Shown here one piece after another: positions 8,762 through 17,053 of a stretch of 47,304 bases of DNA. The position numbers were made by a program, and so were the translations under genes. Source of the DNA: Niveibacterium sp. 24ML (lineage in GTDB: Bacteria; Pseudomonadota; Gammaproteobacteria; Burkholderiales; Rhodocyclaceae). Every line of letters begins with the position of its first letter. Positions within the stretch are counted from its first letter, which is position 1. The notes under the pieces were generated by a model that was not told where the DNA came from, did no database searches, and worked only from the letters and a program-made list of their open reading frames with translations. The stretch is taken from the NCBI RefSeq assembly GCF_026586805.1, contig NZ_JAPFHA010000030.1, positions 1 through 47,304 of the forward strand, given 5' to 3'.

Positions 8762-9310
8762 ATGGCACAGGACCCGAATTGCCTAGTCTGGGTGGATATG
8801 GAGATGACCGGCCTGGAGCCCGACCGTGATCGTGTCATCGAGATCGCCGCAATCGTCACCGATGCGCAGCTCAATGTATTGGCAGAGGGGCCGGTTCTGG
8901 TCGTGCGTCAATCGGATGCGGTGCTCGATGGCATGGACGACTGGAACAAGAAGACGCACGGCAACAGCGGCTTGATTGACCGGGTTCGTGCTTCGGCCAC
9001 CGATGAGGCGGCTGTTGAGAAGCTGATGTTGGAATTTCTGACGCAGTATCTGCCGCCTCGCTCAAGCCCGATGTGCGGCAACTCGATCTGTCAGGATCGT
9101 CGCTTCATGGCCCGCCACCTGCCGGGCCTGGAGGCATGGTTCCACTATCGCAACCTTGATGTGAGCACTCTCAAGGAGCTTGCCAAGCGGTGGAACCCGC
9201 CCGTGTTTGCCGGGCTCAAGAAACAGGGCGCTCACACTGCGCTTGCCGACATCCGTGAATCGATCGAGGAGTTGCGCTACTACCGCGACACCTTCCTCAA
9301 GCTTGCCTGA
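8762..9310 (+). CDS. orn: Oligoribonuclease
   Basis: A 3'-5' exoribonuclease of the DEDDh family that finishes RNA decay by degrading 2-5-mers. The 182 residues show Exo[10 protein letters not shown] (D and E metal ligands), the central [10 protein letters not shown] region typical of Orn, and the C-terminal [17 protein letters not shown] with the catalytic His and Asp. The ATG at 8762 is preferred over an upstream in-frame ATG at 8741 because CAGGAGC lies just upstream and the protein then begins like known family members. It stands alone between divergent and convergent neighbours. Confidence 0.97.
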   Translation: MAQDPNCLVWVDMEMTGLEPDRDRVIEIAAIVTDAQLNVLAEGPVLVVRQSDAVLDGMDDWNKKTHGNSGLIDRVRASATDEAAVEKLMLEFLTQYLPPRSSPMCGNSICQDRRFMARHLPGLEAWFHYRNLDVSTLKELAKRWNPPVFAGLKKQGAHTALADIRESIEELRYYRDTFLKLA

Positions 9311-9325
9311 GGCAGGCCGGCTGCC

Positions 9326-10957
9326 TTAGCCGCGGCGATAGAGCACGAACTGCTCCTCGGTGCGGCGGCGGCCACGGATCAGCTCCCAAGCCTGGTTCCA
9401 GCCAGATCCGGGCTGCAGGGCTTGCGAGCGCCCGCTGCGATACACCAGCAGCCACTCGCAACGGGTGACGCCTTGCTCTGCCGGCTCGAACACCAAGTCT
9501 TGGTGGTAAAGCAGCGCGGCACGCTGGGCGTGCCCCATGCCGGTTTCACCCACGCACGCATGAGGCTTCGCTGCGATCTCGGCAGCCAGGGTCTTGGCGA
9601 CTTGGGCGTAGGACTTGTCGTAGTCCGCGTAGGGAAGAAACAGCGTGATTGCCAGTGCCCACACGAAGCTTGTGCCCACCGCCCACGACAGAGCGCCGCG
9701 CAGCGGCGAACGCGGCGGGCGCAGAATCAGCGCCAGCCAGCCGAGCGTCAGCGCTACACCAAGCGCGACCGCCCAGCCGGAGATATCGGGCGTGTAGCCG
9801 GGCACCAGACGGGCCACGTTGCGCGAGATCGGGGCTGGCCAGCCGAAGTGCTGGGCGTACCACGCCAGCCAGATGAAGATCCCGAACGCGAGGAAGGCCA
9901 TCCGGCCAAACCAGTCGAAGGCACTTGCGGCGCCGCGTCTGAGCGTCATGACGCCGTCTGAGGCCAGCAGAACCAGCGGTGGAATCAGCGGCAAGGCGTG
10001 GGCCGGGCGGAGCGGGCCCGTCGTGGCGACCAACAAGCCAGCCAGGATCAGGGCGGCGAGTGGAAGCAGAATTCTGGTCTCCCAGATGCTCTTCCGCTCG
10101 TACCAGATCGTCCACAGTGCGATCGGCCACAGCGGCCACATGAACCAGGCAAGCAGTTCGACCAGTTTTCGGGCGTTGAAGAGGTGCTCGCCATGCGGCG
10201 TGATCGAATAGATCTCGTTGTACCACCATTCGGCGAAGTGCTCGGGCTGGGTGGCGAGAATCATCAGCGGCCAGATCAGCGCGATGGCAACCGCGATTGC
10301 GGCGCCAAGCCAGAGCGAGGCGATCCGCGCGGGTGTCCGGCATTCGGAACACAGCCCGGGCAACAGCACCCAGAGTGGCATCAGGATCATGATGGCGGGC
10401 ATGCCTGCCGCAAGCGTTGCGAGCCCGATCGCGGTGCCGGCGATGAGCGCGCCACGGCGGGGGGTCTTGAGAAATTCCGCGAATCCGAGGAAGGCTGCCG
10501 CGGTGCAGGCAAGCAGGGCGAGTTGCGGTTGCACTTCGTGTGCATGCGTCAGCAGGCCGAGTGTTCCAAGTCCCAGCAGCACCGCCGCGCGATCTGCGGG
10601 GCTTCCGTAGAGGCTGCGGGCTGCCTTGGCGAGGCAGATCAAGGTAGCGGCGACGAACAGGCCCGACGCGAGTCGGGCTGCATTTGGAGTGTCGATCAAG
10701 CCGCCAAGCAGCTTTGCGAGAAGCGCGCTGACCCAGAAATACAGCGGGCCTGCATCAAAGTAGGGGCGATCCGCAATGGCGAGCGAAAGCCAGTCGCCAG
10801 TGCGCAGGATTTGATGCACGACGCCGAAGTTCGCTGCATCGTCCCCGCGCCAAGGGCCATGATCGATCAGGCCCGGCAGGGCGTAGAGCGCAAAAAGGAG
10901 CCAAAGCGCCCAGACGGGAAGGCTGACTGTCGATGGGGTGCGTGGTGGATGGGCCAT
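9326..10957 (-). CDS. GT39/ArnT-like membrane glycosyltransferase
   Basis: Integral inner-membrane protein of about 543 residues with roughly a dozen hydrophobic segments. The N-terminal helix is followed by a periplasmic loop GPWRGDDAANF with an acidic pair (D39, D40), where GT39/ArnT enzymes carry their catalytic Asp/Glu, then RTGDWL and RPYFDAGPLYFW, typical of the family. Such enzymes transfer sugars from polyprenyl-phosphate donors to lipids or proteins; the acceptor here is unknown. An in-frame ATG at 11059 would place the start inside the rpmE terminator, so 10957 is preferred. Neither has a clear Shine-Dalgarno. Its stop lies 15 bp from that of orn. Confidence 0.85.
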   Translation of the reverse strand: MAHPPRTPSTVSLPVWALWLLFALYALPGLIDHGPWRGDDAANFGVVHQILRTGDWLSLAIADRPYFDAGPLYFWVSALLAKLLGGLIDTPNAARLASGLFVAATLICLAKAARSLYGSPADRAAVLLGLGTLGLLTHAHEVQPQLALLACTAAAFLGFAEFLKTPRRGALIAGTAIGLATLAAGMPAIMILMPLWVLLPGLCSECRTPARIASLWLGAAIAVAIALIWPLMILATQPEHFAEWWYNEIYSITPHGEHLFNARKLVELLAWFMWPLWPIALWTIWYERKSIWETRILLPLAALILAGLLVATTGPLRPAHALPLIPPLVLLASDGVMTLRRGAASAFDWFGRMAFLAFGIFIWLAWYAQHFGWPAPISRNVARLVPGYTPDISGWAVALGVALTLGWLALILRPPRSPLRGALSWAVGTSFVWALAITLFLPYADYDKSYAQVAKTLAAEIAAKPHACVGETGMGHAQRAALLYHQDLVFEPAEQGVTRCEWLLVYRSGRSQALQPGSGWNQAWELIRGRRRTEEQFVLYRRG

Positions 10958-11062
10958 GCCTGTTTTTCTTGGAGGAGCCCTGGGGTTTCGGGCCAGCCCG
11001 GATTCTAGCGCGTCGGCTTTGCGGCGCGGCTTTGCCGGTGGGGTGTTTGCGGTGCGCAAAAC

Positions 11063-11088
11063 AAAAAAGGCAGCCGGAGCTGCCTTTT
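11063..11088 (-). terminator. Intrinsic terminator of rpmE
   Basis: Read on the minus strand, a 10-bp stem (11079-11088 with 11065-11074), tetraloop TCCG, and a T-rich tail. It lies 17-40 bp past the rpmE stop. Confidence 0.9.
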
Positions 11089-11104
11089 CTGGTGGGGCGC
11101 CAGC

Positions 11105-11314
11105 TTAGGCTGGGCGACCGTACTTCTGGCGGAAGCGCTCGACGCGACCCGCGGTGTCAACGATCTTTTGCTTGCCCGTCCAGAACGGGTGGCATTCCGA
11201 GCAGACTTCGATGTGGTAAGCATCTTTGGCCATCGTCGAACGGGTGGTGAAGGCGTTGCCACAGGAGCAGGTGACCTTCACTTCGTTGTACTTCGGATGA
11301 GTATCGGCTTTCAT
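11105..11314 (-). CDS. rpmE: 50S ribosomal protein L31
   Basis: Structural protein of the large ribosomal subunit, 69 residues. It retains the zinc-binding cysteines (CSCGN and CSECH), so it is the zinc-containing form rather than the zinc-free paralogue induced in zinc starvation. The ATG at 11314 has AAAGGA upstream; an earlier in-frame ATG at 11380 adds residues absent from L31. A terminator follows closely. Confidence 0.97.
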   Translation of the reverse strand: MKADTHPKYNEVKVTCSCGNAFTTRSTMAKDAYHIEVCSECHPFWTGKQKIVDTAGRVERFRQKYGRPA

Positions 11315-11452
11315 TTGCAATCCTTTGCGCGCGATCGGCGGGTGTGACCGACCAAGTCGGAGAATCGGCGATGATCGCATGCAATCTCTGAATAAGTCAA
11401 GGTAGTGATGGCTGGCATAATCGGGACCGTTGATTCTTCTGGTGGTGCCTCG

Positions 11453-11842
11453 ATGACTGCCGTACTCGCTGATCCCGGAGGGGAGTTCCTGGTTGCATGC
11501 CTTTGTGCGCAGTGGTGCGGTACCTGCCGCGACTATCGACCCGGGTTCGAGTCGCTTTCGATGCAGTTTCCGCAGGCGGGTTTTCTATGGGTGGACATCG
11601 AAGACCACGCGGATGAAATTGGCGATATCGACGTTGAGAACTTCCCGTCCATCCTGATTCAACGCGACGAGGCCGTGCTGTTCTTTGGCACCGTGTTGCC
11701 GGATACGGCCTTGCTCAAGCGCTTGCTTGAAACCTTCATTGCTCAGACAACAGCTGAGAGCGCGGCCTACGCCCAGGCGACGCCTGAACGCCGTACTTGG
11801 CAGCAGGAAGCAAACCTGCGGCGACTACTTCTTGGCGGCTGA
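11453..11842 (+). CDS. Thioredoxin-family protein (WCGTC)
   Basis: Small thioredoxin-fold protein of 129 residues with redox motif W21-C22-G-T-C25 and a cis-Pro region NFPSILI. There is no signal peptide or membrane helix, so it should act in the cytoplasm. The motif WCGTC differs from the WCGPC of general thioredoxin. The ATG at 11453 matches the fold start; an upstream ATG at 11405 would add 16 weak residues. The gene is monocistronic and converges on the aminotransferase gene across a shared terminator. The partner is unknown. Confidence 0.82.
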   Translation: MTAVLADPGGEFLVACLCAQWCGTCRDYRPGFESLSMQFPQAGFLWVDIEDHADEIGDIDVENFPSILIQRDEAVLFFGTVLPDTALLKRLLETFIAQTTAESAAYAQATPERRTWQQEANLRRLLLGG

Positions 11843-11865
11843 CTTTCCGATGGCAGAAAAGCAAA

Positions 11866-11895
11866 CGGCAGCGCCGAGGCGCTGCCGCTTTTGTT
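11866..11895. terminator. Bidirectional terminator between converging genes
   Basis: A perfect 9-bp stem (11866-11874 with 11879-11887) and loop CGAG. CTTTTGTT follows on the plus strand, and the opposite strand reads TTTGCTTTT. It sits between the stops of the thioredoxin-like gene and the aminotransferase gene. Confidence 0.85.
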
Positions 11896-11911
11896 GGGCC
11901 CTTGCTGAAGC

Positions 11912-13120
11912 TTAGCGCTTCATGGCTGCGGCCAGCGCGTCCGCGACGTAGTCGAGGTTTTTGCTGTTCAGCGCGGCCACGCAGATGCGGCCGGTCGAAA
12001 CTGCGTAGATGCCGAATTCGTTCTTCAGCACCTCGACCTGCTCGGCCGATAGGCCGGTGTAGGAGAACATGCCGCGCTGACGCGTCACGAAGGACAGGTC
12101 ACGCGTGACGCCGCGGGCGGCGAGGCGCTCGGCGAGGCCCTTGCGCATTTCGCGGATGCGCAGGCGCATGCCGGCCAACTCGTCTTCCCACTGTTGGCGT
12201 AGTTCTGGGTTCGACAACACGGCTGCAACCACCGCGCCACCGTGTGTCGGCGGGTTGGAGTAGTTGGTGCGGACGACGCGCTTTACTTGCGAGAGCACGC
12301 GGGCGGACTCTTCCTTCGATGCGGTGACGATCGACAGCGCGCCGACGCGTTCGCCGTACAGCGAGAAGGACTTCGAGAACGAGCTCGAAACAAAGAATTG
12401 CAGGCCGCTGGCCGAGAAGGCCCGCACCGCGACGGCGTCGGCATCAATGCCATCCGCAAAGCCCTGGTAGGCCATGTCGAGGAAGGGGACGAGACCCTTG
12501 GCGCGGCACACTGCAACCACTTCTTCCCACTGCGCGTCGGTGATGTCGGCGCCGGTCGGGTTGTGGCAGCAAGCGTGCAGCACGATGATCGAGCCGGCTG
12601 CAAGGCTCTCGAGCTTGGCCTTCATGCCCGCGAAGTTGGCGCCGCCGGTGGCCGCGTCGTAGTACGGGTAGGTGTCGACCGGGAAGCCGGCGGACTCGAA
12701 CAGCGCGCGGTGGTTTTCCCAGCTCGGGTCCGAGATGTACACGGTCGCCGCCGGGTTGAGACGCTTGAGGAAGTCGGCGCCGACCTTGAGTGCGCCGGTG
12801 CCGCCGAGCGCTTCGACCGTAATCACCTGGCCGTTGGCGATGAGCGCTGAATCCTTGCCCAGCAGCAGGGTTTGCACGGCGTTGTTGTACGCGGCAAGGC
12901 CTTCGATCGGCTGATAGCCGCGCGGCGGCATGGCGTCGAGGCGCGCCTTCTCGGCCGCCTTGACTGCGCCGAGCAGCGGGATCTTGCCGTTGTCGTCGTA
13001 GTAGACGCCCACGCCCAGGTTCACCTTGGTGGTGCGGGTGTCGGCGTTGAAGGCTTCGTTGAGGCCGAGAATCGGGTCGCGCGGGGCCATCTCCACCGCG
13101 GCAAAAATCGAGGCAGTCAT
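11912..13120 (-). CDS. tyrB: Aromatic/aspartate aminotransferase
   Basis: PLP-dependent class I aminotransferase of 402 residues, of the AspC/TyrB subfamily, exchanging amino groups between aspartate or aromatic amino acids and 2-oxoglutarate. Visible are the N-terminal NLGVGVYYDDNGKIPLL, the HACCHNPTGAD motif, and the PLP lysine K250 in SSSFSKSFSLYGER. Sequence alone does not separate aspartate from aromatic preference; the tyrB label follows the common betaproteobacterial pairing of this gene with uvrB nearby. Confidence 0.93.
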   Translation of the reverse strand: MTASIFAAVEMAPRDPILGLNEAFNADTRTTKVNLGVGVYYDDNGKIPLLGAVKAAEKARLDAMPPRGYQPIEGLAAYNNAVQTLLLGKDSALIANGQVITVEALGGTGALKVGADFLKRLNPAATVYISDPSWENHRALFESAGFPVDTYPYYDAATGGANFAGMKAKLESLAAGSIIVLHACCHNPTGADITDAQWEEVVAVCRAKGLVPFLDMAYQGFADGIDADAVAVRAFSASGLQFFVSSSFSKSFSLYGERVGALSIVTASKEESARVLSQVKRVVRTNYSNPPTHGGAVVAAVLSNPELRQQWEDELAGMRLRIREMRKGLAERLAARGVTRDLSFVTRQRGMFSYTGLSAEQVEVLKNEFGIYAVSTGRICVAALNSKNLDYVADALAAAMKR

Positions 13121-13238
13121 CGGAACTCCAGGTCGTTTGGTCGCGACGTTTCGGGGGGAAAGCCGCTGGAAATCAAGCTTTTAAGTTTAGCACGCACGCC
13201 GGAGGGCAGTCGCCGCCAAGCGTACGTGGGCGAAGTCG

Positions 13239-14246
13239 TCAGAGGATCAGGTTCTTGATGGCATCGTCTTTGCGGGCAAGGTAGTGCGTCGAGTGGATGC
13301 GGCGGATCGTGCGCGATTTGCCCCGGATCAGCAGCGTCTCGGTGGTTGCGAAGGTGCCGTCGCTGGTGACGCCTTCGAGCAGATCACCCTTGGTGATGCC
13401 GGTGACTGCGATGATCACGTTGTCGGTGCGGGCCATCTCGTCCAGTGTGAGCACGGTTTCTACCGCGATGCCCATCTTCGCGCAGCGCGCACGTTCCTCG
13501 GCGCCGAGCGCGACATTTTCCGGCGTCGCGCCCTTGGCTACGTCGCGCGGAATCAGGCGGCCCTGCATGTCGCCATCGAGCGCGCGGGCAACGGCGGCAG
13601 AGACCACGCCTTCGGGGGCGCCGCCGATGCAGTAGAGCATGTCAACTTCGTTGTCCGGCATGCAGGCCATTACTGATGCTGCGACGTCGCCGTCCGGGAT
13701 CGCGAAGACCTTGCAGCCGAGCGCGTGCATTTCCTTGATTGCGGCTTCGTGGCGCGGTTTGGCCAGCGTGATCACGGTCAGGCGGTTGAGCGGTTTGCCG
13801 AGTGCAGCCGCGACCGAGCGCAGGTTCTCTTCAAGGGATTTGTGCAGGTCGATCGCGCCCTTGGCCGGGTTGCCGACGATCAGCTTCTCCATGTACATGT
13901 CTGGCGCGCGCATGAAGCTGCCCTTGTCGCCCGCAGCCAGCACTGCAACTGCGTTGTTCTGGCCCATCGCTGTCATGCGGGTGCCGTCGATCGGGTCGAC
14001 CGCGATATCCACGCCGTCGCCGCCGCGGCCGACGTGCTCGCCGATGTAGAGCATGGGCGCTTCGTCGATTTCGCCTTCGCCGATGACGATCTCGCCGTCG
14101 ATCTGGATCTGGTTCAGCACGAAGCGCATCGCCTCGACGGCGGCGCCGTCCGCCTTGTTCTTGTCGCCGCGGCCGAGCCACTTATAGCCAGCAAGTGCGG
14201 CGGCTTCGGTGACACGGGTGAATTCGATCGCAAGTTCGCGTCTCAT
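13239..14246 (-). CDS. glpX: Class II fructose-1,6-bisphosphatase (GlpX type)
   Basis: Dephosphorylates fructose 1,6-bisphosphate in gluconeogenesis. The 335 residues show GlpX hallmarks: [11 protein letters not shown], the metal site DPIDGTRM, and [11 protein letters not shown]. The ATG at 14246 is preferred because the open frame upstream (to 14384) is proline/arginine-rich and unlike the family. It diverges from uvrB, with about 170 bp between the chosen starts. Confidence 0.95.
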   Translation of the reverse strand: MRRELAIEFTRVTEAAALAGYKWLGRGDKNKADGAAVEAMRFVLNQIQIDGEIVIGEGEIDEAPMLYIGEHVGRGGDGVDIAVDPIDGTRMTAMGQNNAVAVLAAGDKGSFMRAPDMYMEKLIVGNPAKGAIDLHKSLEENLRSVAAALGKPLNRLTVITLAKPRHEAAIKEMHALGCKVFAIPDGDVAASVMACMPDNEVDMLYCIGGAPEGVVSAAVARALDGDMQGRLIPRDVAKGATPENVALGAEERARCAKMGIAVETVLTLDEMARTDNVIIAVTGITKGDLLEGVTSDGTFATTETLLIRGKSRTIRRIHSTHYLARKDDAIKNLIL

Positions 14247-14419
14247 GGTGTGAGTCCTGTCGTGAGCGGGCGCGCGGGTGGCGGGCCGGCGGGTAAATTC
14301 AGGGGCGGGATTGTAAACGGAAGGGGCGCCGCGTGCCGGCCGGCGTGAAATGGCCGGCTGGCGAACTCCCGGCGCGGCATACAATCCAAGGTTCGGCCAG
14401 TTTCCCCGGAGCGCCCGTC

Positions 14420-16453
14420 GTGATCGTCGAATACCCCGGTAGTCCTTTTCGTTTGCACCAGCCGTTTCCGCCGGCTGGGGATCAGCCCGTGGCCATCGAA
14501 AAGCTCGTCGAAGGTGTTGAGGACGGGCTGATGTTCCAGACCCTGCTGGGGGTGACGGGCTCGGGCAAGACCTACACGATGGCGAACGTCATCGCGCGTA
14601 CCGGCAAGCCCGCGCTGGTGTTGGCGCCCAACAAGACGCTCGCCGCGCAGCTGTATTCCGAATTCCGCGAGTTCTTCCCGGAGAATGCGGTCGAGTACTT
14701 CGTTTCGTACTACGACTACTACCAGCCCGAGGCTTACGTGCCTTCGCGCGACCTCTTCATCGAGAAGGATTCGGCCATCAACGAGCACATCGAGCAGATG
14801 CGGCTCTCGGCGACCAAGAGTCTGTTGGAGCGGCGCGATGTGGTGATCGTCGCGACGGTATCGTGCATCTACGGTATTGGCGATCCGGTGGATTACCACA
14901 GCATGATCCTGCACCTGCGCGAGGGCGAGAAAATGCCGCAGCGCGAGGTGGTGCAGCGGCTTGTCGGCATGCAATACAGCCGATCGGACATGGATTTCAA
15001 GCGCGGCACCTTCCGTGTCCGCGGGGACGTGATCGACGTGTTCCCGGCCGAGAACGCCGAGCTGGCGGTTCGTCTGGAGTTGTTTGACGACGAGATCGAG
15101 CACATCACCCTCTTTGATCCACTGACCGGGCACCTCAAACAGAAGCTTGGGCGCTTTACGGTCTTCCCTTCCAGCCACTATGTGACGCCGCGCGCCACCG
15201 TGCTTCGGGCGATCGAGGGGATCAAGGAAGAGTTGCGCGAGCGAGTGGCCTTCTATGTGAAGGAGCAGAAGCTGGTCGAAGCGCAGCGCATCGAGCAGCG
15301 CACGCGCTTCGATCTTGAGATGCTGACCGAGCTGGGTTTCTGCAAGGGCATCGAGAACTACTCGCGGCACCTGTCCGGGCGTGCGCCGGGCGAAGCGCCG
15401 CCAACCCTGATCGACTACCTGCCGCGCGATGCGTTGATGTTCGTCGATGAGTCGCACGTCGCGATTCCGCAGGTGGGCGCGATGTACAAAGGCGATCGCG
15501 CCCGCAAGGAGAACCTGGTCGGATACGGCTTTCGCCTGCCCTCGGCGGTGGATAACCGGCCGCTGAAGTTCGATGAATTCGAACGCTTGATGCCGCAGAC
15601 CGTTTTTGTCTCGGCGACGCCGTCCACCTACGAAGAGCAGCACCAGGGGCAATTGGTGGAGCAGGTGGTGCGGCCCACCGGCCTGGTTGACCCGACGATC
15701 CTGGTACGGCCCGCGATCACCCAGGTCGATGATTTGCTGACCGAAATCCGCAAGCGCACGGCAGTGGAAGAGCGCGTACTGGTAACGGTGCTGACCAAGC
15801 GCCTGGCGGAAGAGTTGACGGATTACCTTGCCGAAAACGGCATCCGGGTGCGCTATCTGCACTCGGATATTGATACGGTCGAACGGGTCGAGATCATTCG
15901 CGATCTGCGGCTTGGCCAGTTTGATGTCCTCATCGGTATCAACCTGCTGCGCGAGGGGCTGGACATCCCCGAGGTGTCGCTGGTGGCGATTCTCGACGCG
16001 GACAAGGAGGGTTTCCTGCGTTCGGTGCGCAGCTTGATCCAGACTATTGGCCGTGCCGCGCGCCATCTGAATGGCACCGCGATCCTGTACGCCGACCGGA
16101 TGACAGATTCGATGCGTGCCGCGATTGATGAGACCGAACGTCGCCGCAATAAGCAGATCGCCCACAACACGGCGAACGGCATCGTGCCAAAGTCTGTGAA
16201 CAAGCGCATCCGCGACATCATCGACGGCGTTTACCACGAGGGCGATGCCGCCGCGGCACTCAAGGTCGCCGAGGCGAATGCCGACTACGCCTTGATGGAT
16301 GAGAAAGCGCTGGCCAAGACCATCAAGAAGCTTGAGAAGGAAATGCTGGAGCACGCCCGCAACCTTGACTTCGAGAAGGCCGCGGCCGCGCGCGATGAAC
16401 TATTCCGTTTGCGGCAGCGCGCATTTGGCGCTGATCAGCACGGTTCAAGCTGA
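14420..16453 (+). CDS. uvrB: UvrABC excinuclease subunit B
   Basis: DNA-damage verification helicase of nucleotide excision repair, loaded by UvrA and joined by UvrC. The 677 residues contain the Walker A G44VTGSGKT51, the beta-hairpin region with [12 protein letters not shown], the DEAD-like VDESH, helicase motif [11 protein letters not shown], and the C-terminal UVR motif [18 protein letters not shown] that binds UvrC. The GTG at 14420 fits the family length and has CCGGAG upstream; another in-frame GTG at 14333 is possible. A TACAAT at 14380-14385 could be its -10. No CTGT-N8-ACAG LexA box was seen upstream. Confidence 0.97.
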   Translation: MIVEYPGSPFRLHQPFPPAGDQPVAIEKLVEGVEDGLMFQTLLGVTGSGKTYTMANVIARTGKPALVLAPNKTLAAQLYSEFREFFPENAVEYFVSYYDYYQPEAYVPSRDLFIEKDSAINEHIEQMRLSATKSLLERRDVVIVATVSCIYGIGDPVDYHSMILHLREGEKMPQREVVQRLVGMQYSRSDMDFKRGTFRVRGDVIDVFPAENAELAVRLELFDDEIEHITLFDPLTGHLKQKLGRFTVFPSSHYVTPRATVLRAIEGIKEELRERVAFYVKEQKLVEAQRIEQRTRFDLEMLTELGFCKGIENYSRHLSGRAPGEAPPTLIDYLPRDALMFVDESHVAIPQVGAMYKGDRARKENLVGYGFRLPSAVDNRPLKFDEFERLMPQTVFVSATPSTYEEQHQGQLVEQVVRPTGLVDPTILVRPAITQVDDLLTEIRKRTAVEERVLVTVLTKRLAEELTDYLAENGIRVRYLHSDIDTVERVEIIRDLRLGQFDVLIGINLLREGLDIPEVSLVAILDADKEGFLRSVRSLIQTIGRAARHLNGTAILYADRMTDSMRAAIDETERRRNKQIAHNTANGIVPKSVNKRIRDIIDGVYHEGDAAAALKVAEANADYALMDEKALAKTIKKLEKEMLEHARNLDFEKAAAARDELFRLRQRAFGADQHGSS

Positions 16454-16489
16454 AACCGATTCACCACCACAGAAAAACTAGATCAGAGC

Positions 16490-16957
16490 ATGAAGCGCGT
16501 ATTGTTTGTATGTACCGGCAACATCTGTCGATCGCCCACCGCCGAAGGCGTGGCGCGGGTTTTCTTCAACCAGGCCGGGCTCGATGTCGACGTCGACTCG
16601 GCCGGTATTCAGGGTATCCATGCCGGTGAGGCGCCCGATCAGCGATCACAAAAGGCGGCAATGCGGCGTGGCTTTGACTTGTCGAAGCAGCGCGCGCGCA
16701 AGATCGCCGCGGCTGACTTCACCCAGTTCGACCTCATCTTCGCAATGGATCGTGGGCATCTGACGCAAATGAAGCGGATCTGCCCGCCGGAACTGCAAGG
16801 CAAGCTCAAGCTCTTCCGTGATCTCTTGCCCGGGCAGGAAGGTCTGGATGTACCAGACCCTTACTACGGCGGTGAGGCGGGTTTCGAGCATGTCCTCGAT
16901 CTCTGTGAGGACGGGGTTGGTGCCTTGATGGCGGCGCTGCGCGCAAACGCCCTCTGA
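16490..16957 (+). CDS. Low-molecular-weight protein-tyrosine phosphatase
   Basis: Cytoplasmic phosphatase of 155 residues. The P-loop C8TGNICRS15 provides the nucleophile Cys8 and Arg14, and D123 in VPDPYYGG is the general acid. These enzymes remove phosphate from tyrosine residues, in bacteria often on capsule or exopolysaccharide kinases, but no such kinase is nearby, so the substrate is unknown. It starts 37 bp after uvrB, probably on the same transcript, and ends at a terminator shared with rne. Confidence 0.95.
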   Translation: MKRVLFVCTGNICRSPTAEGVARVFFNQAGLDVDVDSAGIQGIHAGEAPDQRSQKAAMRRGFDLSKQRARKIAAADFTQFDLIFAMDRGHLTQMKRICPPELQGKLKLFRDLLPGQEGLDVPDPYYGGEAGFEHVLDLCEDGVGALMAALRANAL

Positions 16958-16999
16958 AGCCCCGCCGGGGAAGGCCCGGCAAGGGCACGCCTGAAGGAG

Positions 17000-17035
17000 A
17001 AACGGGCCACTCGCTTGCGCGGGTGGCCCGTTTTG
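17000..17035. terminator. Bidirectional terminator between phosphatase and rne
   Basis: An 11-bp stem (17000-17010 with 17023-17033) with a T tail on both strands, because the stem begins AAA and ends TTTT. It lies between the stop codons of the converging genes. Confidence 0.9.
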
Positions 17036-17053
17036 CCGTGGTGCGACCGCAGC

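Noticed and set aside
14247-14419. SOS (LexA) box upstream of uvrB
   Set aside because: No CTGT-N8-ACAG or close variant was found by eye, so SOS control is not supported from this sequence.
14243-16354. A 703-residue minus-strand frame opposite uvrB
   Set aside because: His/Leu/Arg-rich translation without recognisable domains, fully covered by a well-supported uvrB.
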